Origin: CAVYUC01 sp963783085
GTDB lineage: Bacteria; Bacteroidota; Bacteroidia; Bacteroidales; Prolixibacteraceae
Reading direction: 5' to 3'
Length of the DNA stretch: 64,000 bases
NCBI GenBank assembly: GCA_963783085.1
Contig: CAWAMJ010000010.1
Coordinates: forward strand, 408,722-472,721
The notes beneath the pieces were generated by a model. It had not been told where the DNA came from and made no database searches. It saw nothing but the letters and a program-made list of their open reading frames with translations. The translations under genes and the position numbers were made by a program. This document shows, one piece after another, positions 47,429 through 56,859 of the stretch; position 1 is the stretch's first letter; every line of letters begins with the position of its first letter.

Positions 47429-48462
47429 CAAATTATCCGCAGAAAATAGAGAATGAAAATGAACTGGAAGAGTTGCTCTCGCGACCGGAAAAGGAAACGG
47501 TAGAATTATTCAAAAACCTGGATGGCGATATCGTTTTCCTGGGAATTGGGGGGAAAATTGGCCCGTCGCTGGCGCACATGGCAAAACGGGCCTGCGATGA
47601 AGCCGGCGTTATAAAAAAAATATATGGCGTTTCGCGATTTAGCAATCCGGAAGAAAAAGAGCTAATCGAAAGTTTTGGCATTGAAACCATCCGGGGCGAT
47701 TTACTGGACAGGAATTTTCTGGAAAGTTTACCAAAAGTCGAAAATGTTTTTTTCCTGGCGGGAATGAAATTCGGTTCCGAAGAAAACCTGTCGCTTACCT
47801 GGGCGATGAATTCCTACCTGCCTGCATTAGTCGCAGAATATTACAGCGATTCACGGATTGTGGCCTATTCAACCGGGTGCGTGTATTCTTTGGTTCCGGT
47901 TGAATCGGGTGGTTCAGTTGAAACCGATAAACCGGAACCGGTTGGTGAATATGCGCAGTCGTGCCTGGGCCGCGAGCGGATGTTTGAATTCGGCAGCAGG
48001 AAATACGGAACTCCGGTTTCGCTCATCCGGTTGAATTACGCTGTGGAGCCGCGATACGGAGTGCTGGTGGATATCGCGCTGAAAGTTAAAAACAATGTTC
48101 CGGTCGATTTGGATATGGGCTACTTCAACGTCATCTGGCAAGGCGACGCCAATAACCAGGTACTGCGTTCTGTAGTTGAAGCAAAAAGTCCGGCAACCGT
48201 TTTAAACATTTCCGGACCTGAAATTCTTTCCGTGAGGAAAGTGGCAGAAGATTTTGGCAAATTGTTTGGTAAAAAAGTTCGGTTCAGAGGAAAAGAAGCT
48301 CCGACTGCATTGTTGAACAACCCTTCGAAAGCCATTGGTTTATATGGAAAACCAAAAGTTCCGGTTGAAAAAATAATGGAATGGACGGCCGGCTGGATAA
48401 AAAATGAACACAAGTTGCTGGGAAAACCCACTCATTTTGAAGTGAGGGATGGGAAATATTAA
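47425..48462 (+). CDS. NAD-dependent epimerase/dehydratase family protein
   Basis: This is a 345-residue cytoplasmic protein of the extended short-chain dehydrogenase group. The nucleotide-binding loop is DIVFLGIGGKIGPSLAHMAKR, in which GxGGxxG is relaxed to GIGGKIG. VAYSTGCVYSL is the Ser position, while the usual YxxxK region reads EYAQSCLGRERMFE, in which a Tyr-x3-Lys pair is not intact, so catalysis may be altered. It starts inside the M20 stop (ATGA). It precedes a 361-base gap full of repeats, and may be the last gene of the transcript. The substrate is unknown. Confidence 0.83.
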   Translation: MTNYPQKIENENELEELLSRPEKETVELFKNLDGDIVFLGIGGKIGPSLAHMAKRACDEAGVIKKIYGVSRFSNPEEKELIESFGIETIRGDLLDRNFLESLPKVENVFFLAGMKFGSEENLSLTWAMNSYLPALVAEYYSDSRIVAYSTGCVYSLVPVESGGSVETDKPEPVGEYAQSCLGRERMFEFGSRKYGTPVSLIRLNYAVEPRYGVLVDIALKVKNNVPVDLDMGYFNVIWQGDANNQVLRSVVEAKSPATVLNISGPEILSVRKVAEDFGKLFGKKVRFRGKEAPTALLNNPSKAIGLYGKPKVPVEKIMEWTAGWIKNEHKLLGKPTHFEVRDGKY

Positions 48463-48527
48463 AGGCCCCTCCGTTGCAGAAGAGGCGGCAGTTTAACAGG
48501 TTTGTGAAAATATCTTAGTATCCTTTG

Positions 48528-48583
48528 CCGTCCGATTTATCGGACGGATTTTAATGGATCGAAAAAGCCGGGACTTTAGTCCC
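48528..48583. repeat. Pair of short intergenic hairpins
   Basis: CCGTCCGATTTATCGGACGG at 48528-48547 forms a seven-base stem and GGGACTTTAGTCCC at 48570-48583 is a perfect six-base stem with TT in the loop. Neither has a T-tract, so these are more like repeat-family hairpins than terminators. They lie after the epimerase stop in the 361-base gap before 48824. Confidence 0.6.
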
Positions 48584-48664
48584 AATACTGAAAGGTTTGT
48601 AAAAGCTCGCGATGATAAGGTTTTAAGCGCGATGATTTTTTTATTTCGATTACCAATTTGAAAA

Positions 48665-48810
48665 TTGAGTCTGCTCCGAAAAATCTGAGTTCATTGATTT
48701 TCAACTTCTTTACCCCTGACCCCTAAAGGGGAACTTGTTGAAAATCAATGAACTCTTCAAAGTCCCCTTTAGGGGATTTAGGGGTTTTTGACTTTTCGGA
48801 GTGGACTCAA
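48665..48810. repeat. Nested inverted-repeat element, MITE-like
   Basis: The ends TTGAGTCTGCTCCGAAAA (48665-48682) and TTTTCGGAGTGGACTCAA (48793-48810) are inverted copies with 16 of 18 matches. Inside, GAGTTCATTGATTTTCAAC at 48687-48705 is perfectly repeated in reverse at 48737-48755. CCCCTAAAGGGG and CCCCTTTAGGGG palindromes lie between and outside that inner pair. The 146-base unit has no open reading frame. It stops 14 bases before the DHDPS-family start and may contribute its leader. Confidence 0.7.
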
Positions 48811-48823
48811 AATTTAAAAAACG

Positions 48824-49891
48824 ATGAATAGAAAAAATATTCCACAAGATGTTTCAGATGCCTTCCAAAAAGGAATGGTGATCCCGGCATTGCCGCTGGC
48901 GCTGGATAAAAACCGTCAGATGGACGAACGCCGCCAGCGTGCATTGATACGGTATTACCTCGATGCAGGCGCGGGCGGAGTGGCGGTAGCTGTTCATACT
49001 ACGCAGTTCGAAATCCGCCTGCCGGAAATTGGTTTGTACCGGCCGGTGCTGGAACTGGCAAAGGAAGAATTTGATCGCTTTTCTGAAAACAACAACAAAT
49101 CTGTTTTCCGCGTCGCAGGAGTAATCGGAAAAACAGGGCAGGCTGTTTCCGAAGCAAAAATCGCATTGGAATGTGGTTATCACGCAGTTCTTTTGAGTGT
49201 TGCTGCATTCGCAGATGCTTCGAATGAGGAAATTATTGCACATTGTAAAAAAGTAGCTGAAATTATTCCGGTGGTTGGTTTTTACCTGCAGCCTGCTGTC
49301 GGTGGCCGCCGGCTGGATGTGAATTTCTGGCGCGAATTTGCCAAAATCGAAAATGTGATTGCCATAAAAATGGCGCCCTTCAACCGCTACCAAACCTTTG
49401 ATGTGGTGCGTGGAGTAGCGGAATCGGGGAGGGCACACGAAATTACATTGTACACCGGCAACGACGATAATATCCTGGTCGATTTATTATCAGAATATCA
49501 AATCAATGTCGGAAATAAAATCGTTAAAAAGCGGATCGTTGGCGGTTTACTAGGGCATTGGGCGGTTTGGACACGCTCGGCGGTTAAGCTGCTCGAAAAA
49601 GTGAACAGCCACCAATTGCAGGAAAATATGCAGGAAACGCTGGCACTGGCCAATCAGATTACCGATTCCAATGCGGCATTTTTTGATGTGGCAAATAATT
49701 TTGCTGGTTGTATCACCGGTATTCACGAGGTTTTACGCCGGCAGGGATTGCTGGAAAGCATCCGGACACTGAACGAAAACGAAACACTTTCACCCGGGCA
49801 AAATGAAGAAATTGACCGCGTTTATACATCTTACCCGCATTTAAACGACGATGAATTTGTGAAGGCGAACCTGGAAAAGTGGTTGAGTTGA
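48824..49891 (+). CDS. Dihydrodipicolinate synthase (DapA/NanA) family aldolase
   Basis: This is a 355-residue (beta/alpha)8 enzyme of the DHDPS/N-acetylneuraminate lyase superfamily. The Schiff-base lysine is in NVIAIKMAPFNRY and the conserved Tyr in VVGFYLQPAVGG. The usual GTTGE glycine-rich loop is replaced by AVAVHTTQFEIR, so it is not a standard DapA. Length is about 60 above the norm, mostly at the C-terminus. It probably cleaves or dehydrates a keto acid derived from a sugar. It is separated from the epimerase by the repeat region and from the FAD protein by 110 bases, so it may have its own promoter, which I could not see. Confidence 0.82.
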   Translation: MNRKNIPQDVSDAFQKGMVIPALPLALDKNRQMDERRQRALIRYYLDAGAGGVAVAVHTTQFEIRLPEIGLYRPVLELAKEEFDRFSENNNKSVFRVAGVIGKTGQAVSEAKIALECGYHAVLLSVAAFADASNEEIIAHCKKVAEIIPVVGFYLQPAVGGRRLDVNFWREFAKIENVIAIKMAPFNRYQTFDVVRGVAESGRAHEITLYTGNDDNILVDLLSEYQINVGNKIVKKRIVGGLLGHWAVWTRSAVKLLEKVNSHQLQENMQETLALANQITDSNAAFFDVANNFAGCITGIHEVLRRQGLLESIRTLNENETLSPGQNEEIDRVYTSYPHLNDDEFVKANLEKWLS

Positions 49892-50001
49892 TTTAGAATG
49901 TTGACTGACGTTACTGAAACCCGGTTTAGTTCAACTATTTTATACAACATTGTTAATCGCCACTCTTGCATTGCCTGTGAATAAATTGCAAATTTACAGG
50001 A

Positions 50002-51720
50002 ATGAACAGAAAAGATTTTCTCCGAATTTTAAGCGCAGGGAGTGGAAGTGCTGCAATAACACCTTTTGCGGGATTCACTTTTTTCAATTCGAACAAATCG
50101 GATTTTTTCGCGCATCCGGGAAATGAATTATCCGCAGATGTGGTGATTGCAGGCGGCGGACTGGGCGGTTGTGCCGCTGCACTGGCAGCTTTAAGAAATG
50201 GTTTATCGGTAATTTTAACCGAAGAAACCGGCTGGATTGGCGGGCAACTTACCCAGCAGGGAATTCCGCCCGACGAACACCGCTGGATTGAAACGCATGG
50301 CGCAACCCGGTTGTATCGCGAACTTCGAACTAAAATCAGACAATATTACCTTCGGAATTATCCGTTGACCAAAGCCGCCCGAAACCAACAATATCTGAAT
50401 CCCGGAAACGGCTCGGTTTCAAGGCTCTGTATTGAACCACGGGCAGCGCTGGCTGTTTTGAATGAAATGTTCGCGCCGAATATCAGCAACGGGAAACTGA
50501 AGTTGTTGCTGAATTGTAAGATCACAGGCGCTGAAGTGGACGGAGATAAAGTGAAATCGCTGAAAGCCGAACATCCGGAATCAGGTAAAAACATTCAGTT
50601 AATTGCTCCGTATTTTGCGGATGCAACCGAACTCGGTGATTTGCTGCCTTTTACAGGGACGGAATACGTTACCGGCTCGGAGTCTAAAAAAGAAACGAAT
50701 GAATTACATGCCTCGGATATTGCGCTTCCTGATAACCATCAGGCATTCACTTACTGCCTGGCCATGGATTATATGCCCGGTTCGGATAATGTGATCGATA
50801 AACCTCGTGATTATGATTTCTGGCGCAGTTTCGAACCCCAACTTTCGCCTTCATGGCCCGGAAAATTATTGTCGCTGGTTTATACCAAACCAAACACGCT
50901 CGAACCGTGGCCATTGGGTTTCGATCCTGAAAACGATTCAACCGGAAATAAACTGAACCTTTGGAAATACCGAAGGGTCATTGACAAAAACAACTTTGAA
51001 CCGGGCTTTTATTCCGGGGATATTTCCGCGGTAAATTGGCCGCAGAACGATTATTTGCCGGGCAATCTGTTTGATACTGAAAATGAAAATGCATTCGCAG
51101 AAAATTCAGAAAAAGCAAAACAGTTGAGCCTGTCGCTGTTTTACTGGCTGCAAACTGAAGTTCCGCGGCCGGATGGCGGACAAGGCTGGCCGGGATTGCG
51201 ATTGCGTGGCGACATAATGGGAACAGATGACGGGCTGGCAAAATACCCGTATGTCAGGGAATCGAGGAGAATAAAAGCGAACTTTACCATTCTGGAAGAA
51301 CATGTGGGAAAAGAAAATCGTGTCCTTGCATCTGGCGATAAAGATGTTCAAAAAGCTGCTGATTTTTACGACAGCGTGGGGATTGGTTCGTACCACATCG
51401 ATTTGCACCCGACGAGCGGAGGCGACAATTACATCGATTTTGCATCGCTGCCGTTTCAAATTCCGCTGGGCGCGCTGTTGCCACAGCGAATGGAAAACCT
51501 GCTGCCGGCGAATAAAAATATCGGTACTACACACATCACCAACGGTTGTTACCGCCTGCATCCGGTGGAATGGAACATCGGCGAATCAGTCGGAATGCTG
51601 GTATCCTTTGCGGTGAAGAAAAAGACCGTTCCACAAAATGTTCGAGAAAATTCTAATTTGCTGAACGAATTTCAAAATTTCATCCGCAAGCAGGGAATTG
51701 AAACACACTGGCCGGATTAG
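50002..51720 (+). CDS. FAD-dependent oxidoreductase (FAD_oxidored family), probably exported
   Basis: This is a 572-residue flavoprotein. The first 30 residues (MNRKDFLRILSAGSGSAAI) resemble a Tat signal with RK in place of RR. The FAD-binding loop is ADVVIAGGGLGGCAAALAAL near residue 50, followed by EETGWIGGQLTQQG, typical of the FAD_oxidored (PF12831-like) group found in Bacteroidota polysaccharide loci. GCYRLHPVEWNIGESVGMLVSFA near the end is the second conserved FAD contact. The substrate is unknown; a sugar-derived alcohol or hydroxy acid would fit the module. It is the last gene of the catabolic run; 51721-51901 downstream shows nothing recognisable. Confidence 0.85.
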   Translation: MNRKDFLRILSAGSGSAAITPFAGFTFFNSNKSDFFAHPGNELSADVVIAGGGLGGCAAALAALRNGLSVILTEETGWIGGQLTQQGIPPDEHRWIETHGATRLYRELRTKIRQYYLRNYPLTKAARNQQYLNPGNGSVSRLCIEPRAALAVLNEMFAPNISNGKLKLLLNCKITGAEVDGDKVKSLKAEHPESGKNIQLIAPYFADATELGDLLPFTGTEYVTGSESKKETNELHASDIALPDNHQAFTYCLAMDYMPGSDNVIDKPRDYDFWRSFEPQLSPSWPGKLLSLVYTKPNTLEPWPLGFDPENDSTGNKLNLWKYRRVIDKNNFEPGFYSGDISAVNWPQNDYLPGNLFDTENENAFAENSEKAKQLSLSLFYWLQTEVPRPDGGQGWPGLRLRGDIMGTDDGLAKYPYVRESRRIKANFTILEEHVGKENRVLASGDKDVQKAADFYDSVGIGSYHIDLHPTSGGDNYIDFASLPFQIPLGALLPQRMENLLPANKNIGTTHITNGCYRLHPVEWNIGESVGMLVSFAVKKKTVPQNVRENSNLLNEFQNFIRKQGIETHWPD

Positions 51721-51901
51721 TCTTTTACTGGTTAAATCGGCAAAGTTTTTCAGGAGTAAATTTCTGGTGTCACTTTGATAAAGAATGAGGAGAAATCTCT
51801 CTTTGAAGGAACATATTTCTCATCCCGGTAATTTCACTCTCAATTTTTAAGGTTAGTTTTCGAATTTTGTTATTTTAGCAAAGCAATTCAAAATCAAAAC
51901 C

Positions 51902-54358
51902 ATGCTGTCCCAAAATAATCCGGAATTACAACTGGCCCACGATTTTCTCCGTTACACCAATCAAAATATTTTTTTAACCGGAAAAGCAGGTACCGGAAAG
52001 ACTACCTTTCTGAAAAACCTCAAAAAAGTATCGCCGAAACGAATGGTAGTGGTTGCCCCAACAGGAGTGGCTGCCATTAATGCCGGAGGTGTAACTATCC
52101 ATTCTTTTTTTCAACTTCCCTTTGGTCCGCAAATCCCGGAAGCCAATGGTTTTAACAATTTTCCCGAAGAGGCCCGAGGTGCTGGAAACACCAGCCGCAT
52201 CAACCGGTTCAGCAAAAATAAAATCAACATCATTCGCAGTCTGGATTTGCTGGTTATCGACGAAATCAGCATGGTTCGCGCTGATGTGCTCGATGCCATT
52301 GATGCTGTTTTACGCAGGTTTAAAAACCGGTACCAGCCGTTTGGAGGAATTCAGCTTCTTATGATTGGCGATCTGCAGCAGCTGGCGCCGGTTGTTAAAG
52401 AAGACGATTGGAAAATCCTGGGAAAATATTACGATACTGCTTACTTTTTTAGCAGTCTCGCCCTAAAAAAAGCAAATTTTACAGGCATTCAATTACAGCA
52501 CATTTACCGGCAAAGCGATCAGGATTTTATCGATCTTTTGAATAAAGTTCGCGATAACAAACTGGATGGGAATGACATCCGTTTGCTGAATAAAAGATTT
52601 ATCCCGAATTTTCAGCCTTCGGATGATGAAGGTTACATCATGCTTACTACTCATAATTACCAGGCACAACAAATCAATCGGTTGCGGTTGAACAAATTGA
52701 ACGCAAAGAAGTGCCAGTTCCGGTGCGAAGTGGAGGGGGAATTTCCGGAGATGGCTTATCCGGCCGACGAAGTTCTGGAACTGAAAACGGGTGCGCAGGT
52801 GATGTTTCTGAAAAACGATAGTTCCACGGAAAGAAGGTATTATAACGGCAAAATTGGGAAAGTCCTTCAAATTAATGATGATTCCATTGAAGTGCAATGT
52901 TCCGGTGAAGCCGAAATCATAGATGTGGAACGTGCAGTCTGGGAAAACACAAAATATAAACTCGATGAAAAAACCTCTGAAATTGAAGAGGATGTAGTTG
53001 GCAAGTTCAAACAATTCCCGCTGAAACTGGCGTGGGCGATAACGATTCATAAAAGTCAGGGGCTCACCTTTGAAAAAGCGATAATTGATGCACGGCAGTC
53101 GTTTGCACACGGACAGGTTTACGTCGCATTAAGTCGTTGTACGAATCTTGAAGGATTGGTCCTCAGCACTTCGATTGATGGTGAAAGTGTGATTAACGAC
53201 AAAACAGTTGCTGGTTTCTCTGACGAGGTGGAAAAAAATCAGCCGGGGCAGGCGGAATTGGAGAACTCACGAAAAATTTTTGAACTCCATTTGTTAAACG
53301 AACTTTTCGATTTTAAACCGGTTTTGCGTTCAGTAAGTTACCTGTTGAAAATCTGGTCGGAGAATGCATCTTTTCTGATGGGCAACATGCACGGAAAGTT
53401 ACTGAAAATGCTGGTTCCGGTTCAGAAAGAGATGATTGATGTGGCAGAAAAATTCAAGCCACAAATTGAAAAATTACAACAGCACGAAATAGTGGAGCAA
53501 AATGTTCGGTTGCAGGAACGATTGAAAAAAGCTGCCGGTTATTATCTCGATAAAATAAATGAAATTGTCCTTCAACCGCTGGAAGAATCAGGATTTCAAA
53601 CGGACAACCGAATGCTTCAGAAACGTATATCCGATGGAATTGAGCGGCTTGAAATGCAAATCAGCGTAAAACAAGCTTGTCTGAATTCGTTGTTTGGTGG
53701 TTTCACGATGACTTCGTTCCTTGAAGCGCGGGCCCTGGCATCCATTGAAAAACCTGCTGCAAAAGCAACAAGCAAAGCAGTGACGGCGAATGTGAAACAT
53801 GCCGGTTTTTACAAAAAATTGGTGGAATGGCGTAACCGGAAAGCAGATGAAACCGGTTTGGCAATATCCAGAATTCTGCGGCAAAAGGTTCTTGTAGAAA
53901 TTGCCGAAAAGTTGCCTGTTACAGTGGAAGACTTGAAATCCGTTAAAGGAATGGGCGGGAAAAAATTACAGCAATTTGGCGAAGATATCCTCTCGCTGGT
54001 AATGAATTACTGCCGCGAAAACAACTTGGAAATTCCTGAAAATGCGAAAGAGGAAATTGCTTTTGCCAGTCTGAGTTCCAATGAAATTAGTTTTGAGTTG
54101 TTCAAACGCGAAAAATCAGTTGAAAAAGTAGCCGAAATCCGAAAGCTTGCTGCATCAACTGTCGAAGGTCACCTGGCGCATTTTGTCAGGCTGGGGGAAC
54201 TGGAAATCGACCAGGTTATCGATGCTGAGAAACAAAGATTAATTACCCGCTTTTTGGTAGAAAATCCTACGGTTCAAAACATGAGTGAAATTAAAAGCAG
54301 CCTCGGAGATGCGGTTTCCTATGGCGAAATCAGGATGGTACTGGCCGGAAGACAGTAA
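51902..54358 (+). CDS. PIF1-like helicase with HRDC and C-terminal HTH domains
   Basis: This is an 818-residue superfamily 1 helicase. Walker A is FLTGKAGTGKTTFL near residue 27, Walker B is LLVIDEISMVRADVLDAI, the Q-motif-like LMIGDLQQLAPVV follows, and the C-terminal motifs are TIHKSQGLTFEKAIID and GQVYVALSRCTNLEGLV. An HRDC-like domain is at about residues 640-710 (SVKGMGGKKLQQFGEDILSLV), and a helix-turn-helix of the HTH_40 type at about 725-800 (SVEKVAEIRKLAASTVEGHLAHFV). Proteins of this layout are common single genes in Bacteroidota, with a presumed role in DNA repair or replication. It is not part of the sugar loci. Confidence 0.92.
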   Translation: MLSQNNPELQLAHDFLRYTNQNIFLTGKAGTGKTTFLKNLKKVSPKRMVVVAPTGVAAINAGGVTIHSFFQLPFGPQIPEANGFNNFPEEARGAGNTSRINRFSKNKINIIRSLDLLVIDEISMVRADVLDAIDAVLRRFKNRYQPFGGIQLLMIGDLQQLAPVVKEDDWKILGKYYDTAYFFSSLALKKANFTGIQLQHIYRQSDQDFIDLLNKVRDNKLDGNDIRLLNKRFIPNFQPSDDEGYIMLTTHNYQAQQINRLRLNKLNAKKCQFRCEVEGEFPEMAYPADEVLELKTGAQVMFLKNDSSTERRYYNGKIGKVLQINDDSIEVQCSGEAEIIDVERAVWENTKYKLDEKTSEIEEDVVGKFKQFPLKLAWAITIHKSQGLTFEKAIIDARQSFAHGQVYVALSRCTNLEGLVLSTSIDGESVINDKTVAGFSDEVEKNQPGQAELENSRKIFELHLLNELFDFKPVLRSVSYLLKIWSENASFLMGNMHGKLLKMLVPVQKEMIDVAEKFKPQIEKLQQHEIVEQNVRLQERLKKAAGYYLDKINEIVLQPLEESGFQTDNRMLQKRISDGIERLEMQISVKQACLNSLFGGFTMTSFLEARALASIEKPAAKATSKAVTANVKHAGFYKKLVEWRNRKADETGLAISRILRQKVLVEIAEKLPVTVEDLKSVKGMGGKKLQQFGEDILSLVMNYCRENNLEIPENAKEEIAFASLSSNEISFELFKREKSVEKVAEIRKLAASTVEGHLAHFVRLGELEIDQVIDAEKQRLITRFLVENPTVQNMSEIKSSLGDAVSYGEIRMVLAGRQ

Positions 54359-54512
54359 TTTTACGGCAATTAGCAAATATTCTGAACTAAGACTAAAAGA
54401 GGAATAAAACGGGGGGCGCCTGTTTTCCTGATATTTTCAATCAACAGCAAGATCATCCCGCAGTTCCTATCTTTTAATTCAGAATCAAAATTGTTCTAAA
54501 ATCTAATATTTA

Positions 54513-54600
54513 GTTAACGCTGACATGTCTTACGGCGATGTCAGGTTCCGGGAAAAACCAACGAAGCATAAACTTGTCAGCGCCTGCCTGACAACGTTAA
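54513..54600. repeat. Intergenic two-stem repeat, copy 2
   Basis: This 88-base element is a diverged copy of the one at 13946-14027: GTTAACGCTGACATGTCT and ACTTGTCAGCG pair across the outer stem, and GATGTCAGG with CCTGACAACGT across the inner. The loop differs in sequence and length. It lies in the 388-base gap between the helicase stop (54358) and the minus-strand hydrolase stop (54747); in the rest of that gap I see no gene, RNA or clear terminator. Confidence 0.65.
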
Positions 54601-54746
54601 GGAGGTTGAATTTAAAGGCCTTATACTTTCCTTCCCTTTCTCACTAATGTTTTATTTCGATTCCGGGCCTGGTTAAAAAAGGCCACTCCCGAGTAAGCTG
54701 CTGCATAATACAGCTTGCGCCGAAAGGATTTGTACCTGTTAAGCGC

Positions 54747-56723
54747 CTATTTCAAATCAGGCAATTCTAATTTTTTCACGATTTCATCAAAACTAAAATA
54801 CGATAAACTCCCGGGTATTATGGAATAGGCTTTTTCCGGATCGTAATATTCAGTTTCAATAAATTCTTCGCCAAAATTAAGCGTGTTGTTAAAGTTCAAT
54901 TTGCTGAATATATTTTTTTGGCTGGCGTAAATCATCAATGCAGTACTTGCATCTCTTTCCGACAATGCATGAATCTCACATTCCGGAAATTCATTGCGGG
55001 CAAACTGAATTACCAGGTCTGTGGCTTCGGCCTGAATTCCGGGAACAGATTTACCAACCAGATTGGCGCCAAAAGTATAGTTAAATGGAACCCCTTTAAC
55101 AAATCCATCGCCGGTAAAATCAGCATCAAACAATTCGCCGGTTCCGGGTAAATCAGCAGAAATAATATGATAGCCCTGATCTAAATAATTTTCTAACTGT
55201 GGATTTTCCAGCATTTGTTTTTTGCCTTCCGGAAATAACCAGATTAGAATTTTTCCCTGGGGATTTTCGTTTTTAATTAAATAAACCGGTAATGCAAAAT
55301 CGTTTTTATCGTTTTCAAGAAAATATTTATTCACCTCACATCTTTTCATTGGAATTTTCCCGGTGAAAACTGCGGAAGTTAATTTCCGGTTAAAATCAAC
55401 TCCTGAGATTTTCTTAATTTTTAACTTCAGTTCATTCTGAGGGATTTCTTCTTTGGAAAAATGCTTTTTATTCAGGCTGAAAATCGTTTCACCTTTAAGC
55501 GAAGTTCCTACCTGCCCGGTGGGAGTAACCCAAAGCTCCTGCACGGTGAACGGTTTAACATCATGATCGGTGCTGTCGCCCGGTAAGTTCAGGTATTTTT
55601 GAAAAAAGGCATACACTGCCTCACGGTTATTTTTGGTCGATTCGTGTACCCCAAAATCTTCTGTTTTTTGAATATTTTCCGGATGTCCGAGTGCATCGTA
55701 TGATTTTTTAACTTCTGTATATGTTTCCCGGGCGCCTTGCTGACTGAAAAAATCATGGGTTGTGGTTACAATCAGTGTGGGCTTTGGTGCCCGAATGTGC
55801 AGAAAATCAGCATGGTCCATTCCTTTTTTAATGAAATGATACGGATTTTGCTCTGCGTCCTGCGGTCCAATCGACTGCAAAAGTCGCTTAAAACCTGTAA
55901 TATAACATTCAGGCGCTGCTGCATAAATCCGATCGTCGTAAGCGGCAATTTCAGCCGATTGTGTGCCGCCGCCCGATCGCCCGGTGATCCCGATGCGGTT
56001 GGCATCCACCTCTTTCCGAGTTTCCAGGTAATCAACCGCACGAACGCCGTCCCAGATAAAATAATCTGACAGCGAAGTACCCGTAAGCAGCGCTTGAACC
56101 CCGGCATATGAATGTTCAGTTGTTGAACCGCCAATTTTTGATTTCCCGCTTTCCGGATCTGCATATTGTAGCCTTTCGCCCTGGCTAACCGGGTCGAATG
56201 CAAAAACGATAAAACCTTTGTCAACCAGATTAAGAATAACACGCTGGTAGACATCGCTTCGAAAACCGAGGTCGGTGTGGCCGGAACAATAAATAACTGC
56301 GGGCGCCGGTTTCTGTCGTTTTTTCGGAAGAAACAAACAACTGGTAACGTAAAATCCGGGTTGCGATTCAAAAACGATTTTTTCCACCGTGAAATTATCC
56401 CGCTCCAGCGTTCCGGTCACTCGTGCACGGAGTGGAGTTTTTTTGAATTTATTCAGCGATTCTCCATACTTTTCTTTTAGTTCAGCCTGGTAATCCAGCC
56501 AATCCTGCCGCGAATCCAACCGGTTAATTTTTTCCTTTCTTTCATCAAGGATTTTAAAAGCTTCGTTCGTAATAATTTTGTACAACGCTTCATCGTTGTT
56601 TTTGTACAACAGCCACTGGTTCTCATTTCCGCGGTTGTTGGAGAAAACAGAAGTTGAAAAATTCTGAGTTTTTGCGGAAAGTGCCAGGAAAAGAAAAAGG
56701 AATGGTATAACTAATCGTTTCAT
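54747..56723 (-). CDS. Secreted alpha/beta hydrolase, acetylxylan esterase-like
   Basis: This is a 658-residue secreted protein with signal peptide MKRLVIPFLFLFLALSAKTQ. The main domain has IYCSGHTDLGFRSDVYQRVI, the nucleophile motif ITGRSGGGTQSAEIAAYDD with Ser in GxSxG form (GRSGG), and a likely catalytic His in DFGVHESTKNNR. A second half from about residue 400 has a further hydrolase-like strand pattern (LIWLFPEGKKQ, YHIISADLPGTGELF) without an obvious nucleophile, so it may be a degenerate repeat of the fold. Related proteins are called acetylxylan esterases or generic esterases. It stands alone on the minus strand, divergent from the reductase at 56860. Confidence 0.83.
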   Translation of the reverse strand: MKRLVIPFLFLFLALSAKTQNFSTSVFSNNRGNENQWLLYKNNDEALYKIITNEAFKILDERKEKINRLDSRQDWLDYQAELKEKYGESLNKFKKTPLRARVTGTLERDNFTVEKIVFESQPGFYVTSCLFLPKKRQKPAPAVIYCSGHTDLGFRSDVYQRVILNLVDKGFIVFAFDPVSQGERLQYADPESGKSKIGGSTTEHSYAGVQALLTGTSLSDYFIWDGVRAVDYLETRKEVDANRIGITGRSGGGTQSAEIAAYDDRIYAAAPECYITGFKRLLQSIGPQDAEQNPYHFIKKGMDHADFLHIRAPKPTLIVTTTHDFFSQQGARETYTEVKKSYDALGHPENIQKTEDFGVHESTKNNREAVYAFFQKYLNLPGDSTDHDVKPFTVQELWVTPTGQVGTSLKGETIFSLNKKHFSKEEIPQNELKLKIKKISGVDFNRKLTSAVFTGKIPMKRCEVNKYFLENDKNDFALPVYLIKNENPQGKILIWLFPEGKKQMLENPQLENYLDQGYHIISADLPGTGELFDADFTGDGFVKGVPFNYTFGANLVGKSVPGIQAEATDLVIQFARNEFPECEIHALSERDASTALMIYASQKNIFSKLNFNNTLNFGEEFIETEYYDPEKAYSIIPGSLSYFSFDEIVKKLELPDLK

Positions 56724-56795
56724 GTTGGTTTAAATTGGATTATTCAGTAAAAATAATAAAATGTTTTCGCGAAACGTGCTAAGAATTTCATCCTG

Positions 56796-56826
56796 ATTGG
56801 TATCAATTCAATATTTTATATTTTTG
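56796..56826 (+). promoter_or_regulatory. Putative promoter of the ferredoxin-reductase-like gene
   Basis: TATTTTTG (56819-56826) matches TAnnTTTG, and ATTG (56796-56799) lies 19 bases upstream as a partial -33 box. The gene start at 56860 is 34 bases downstream of the -7 box. It fits the Bacteroidota spacing but the -33 box has one mismatch. Confidence 0.45.
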
Positions 56827-56859
56827 CAACGTTTTTTATTTGGATTAATTTAATAATAA

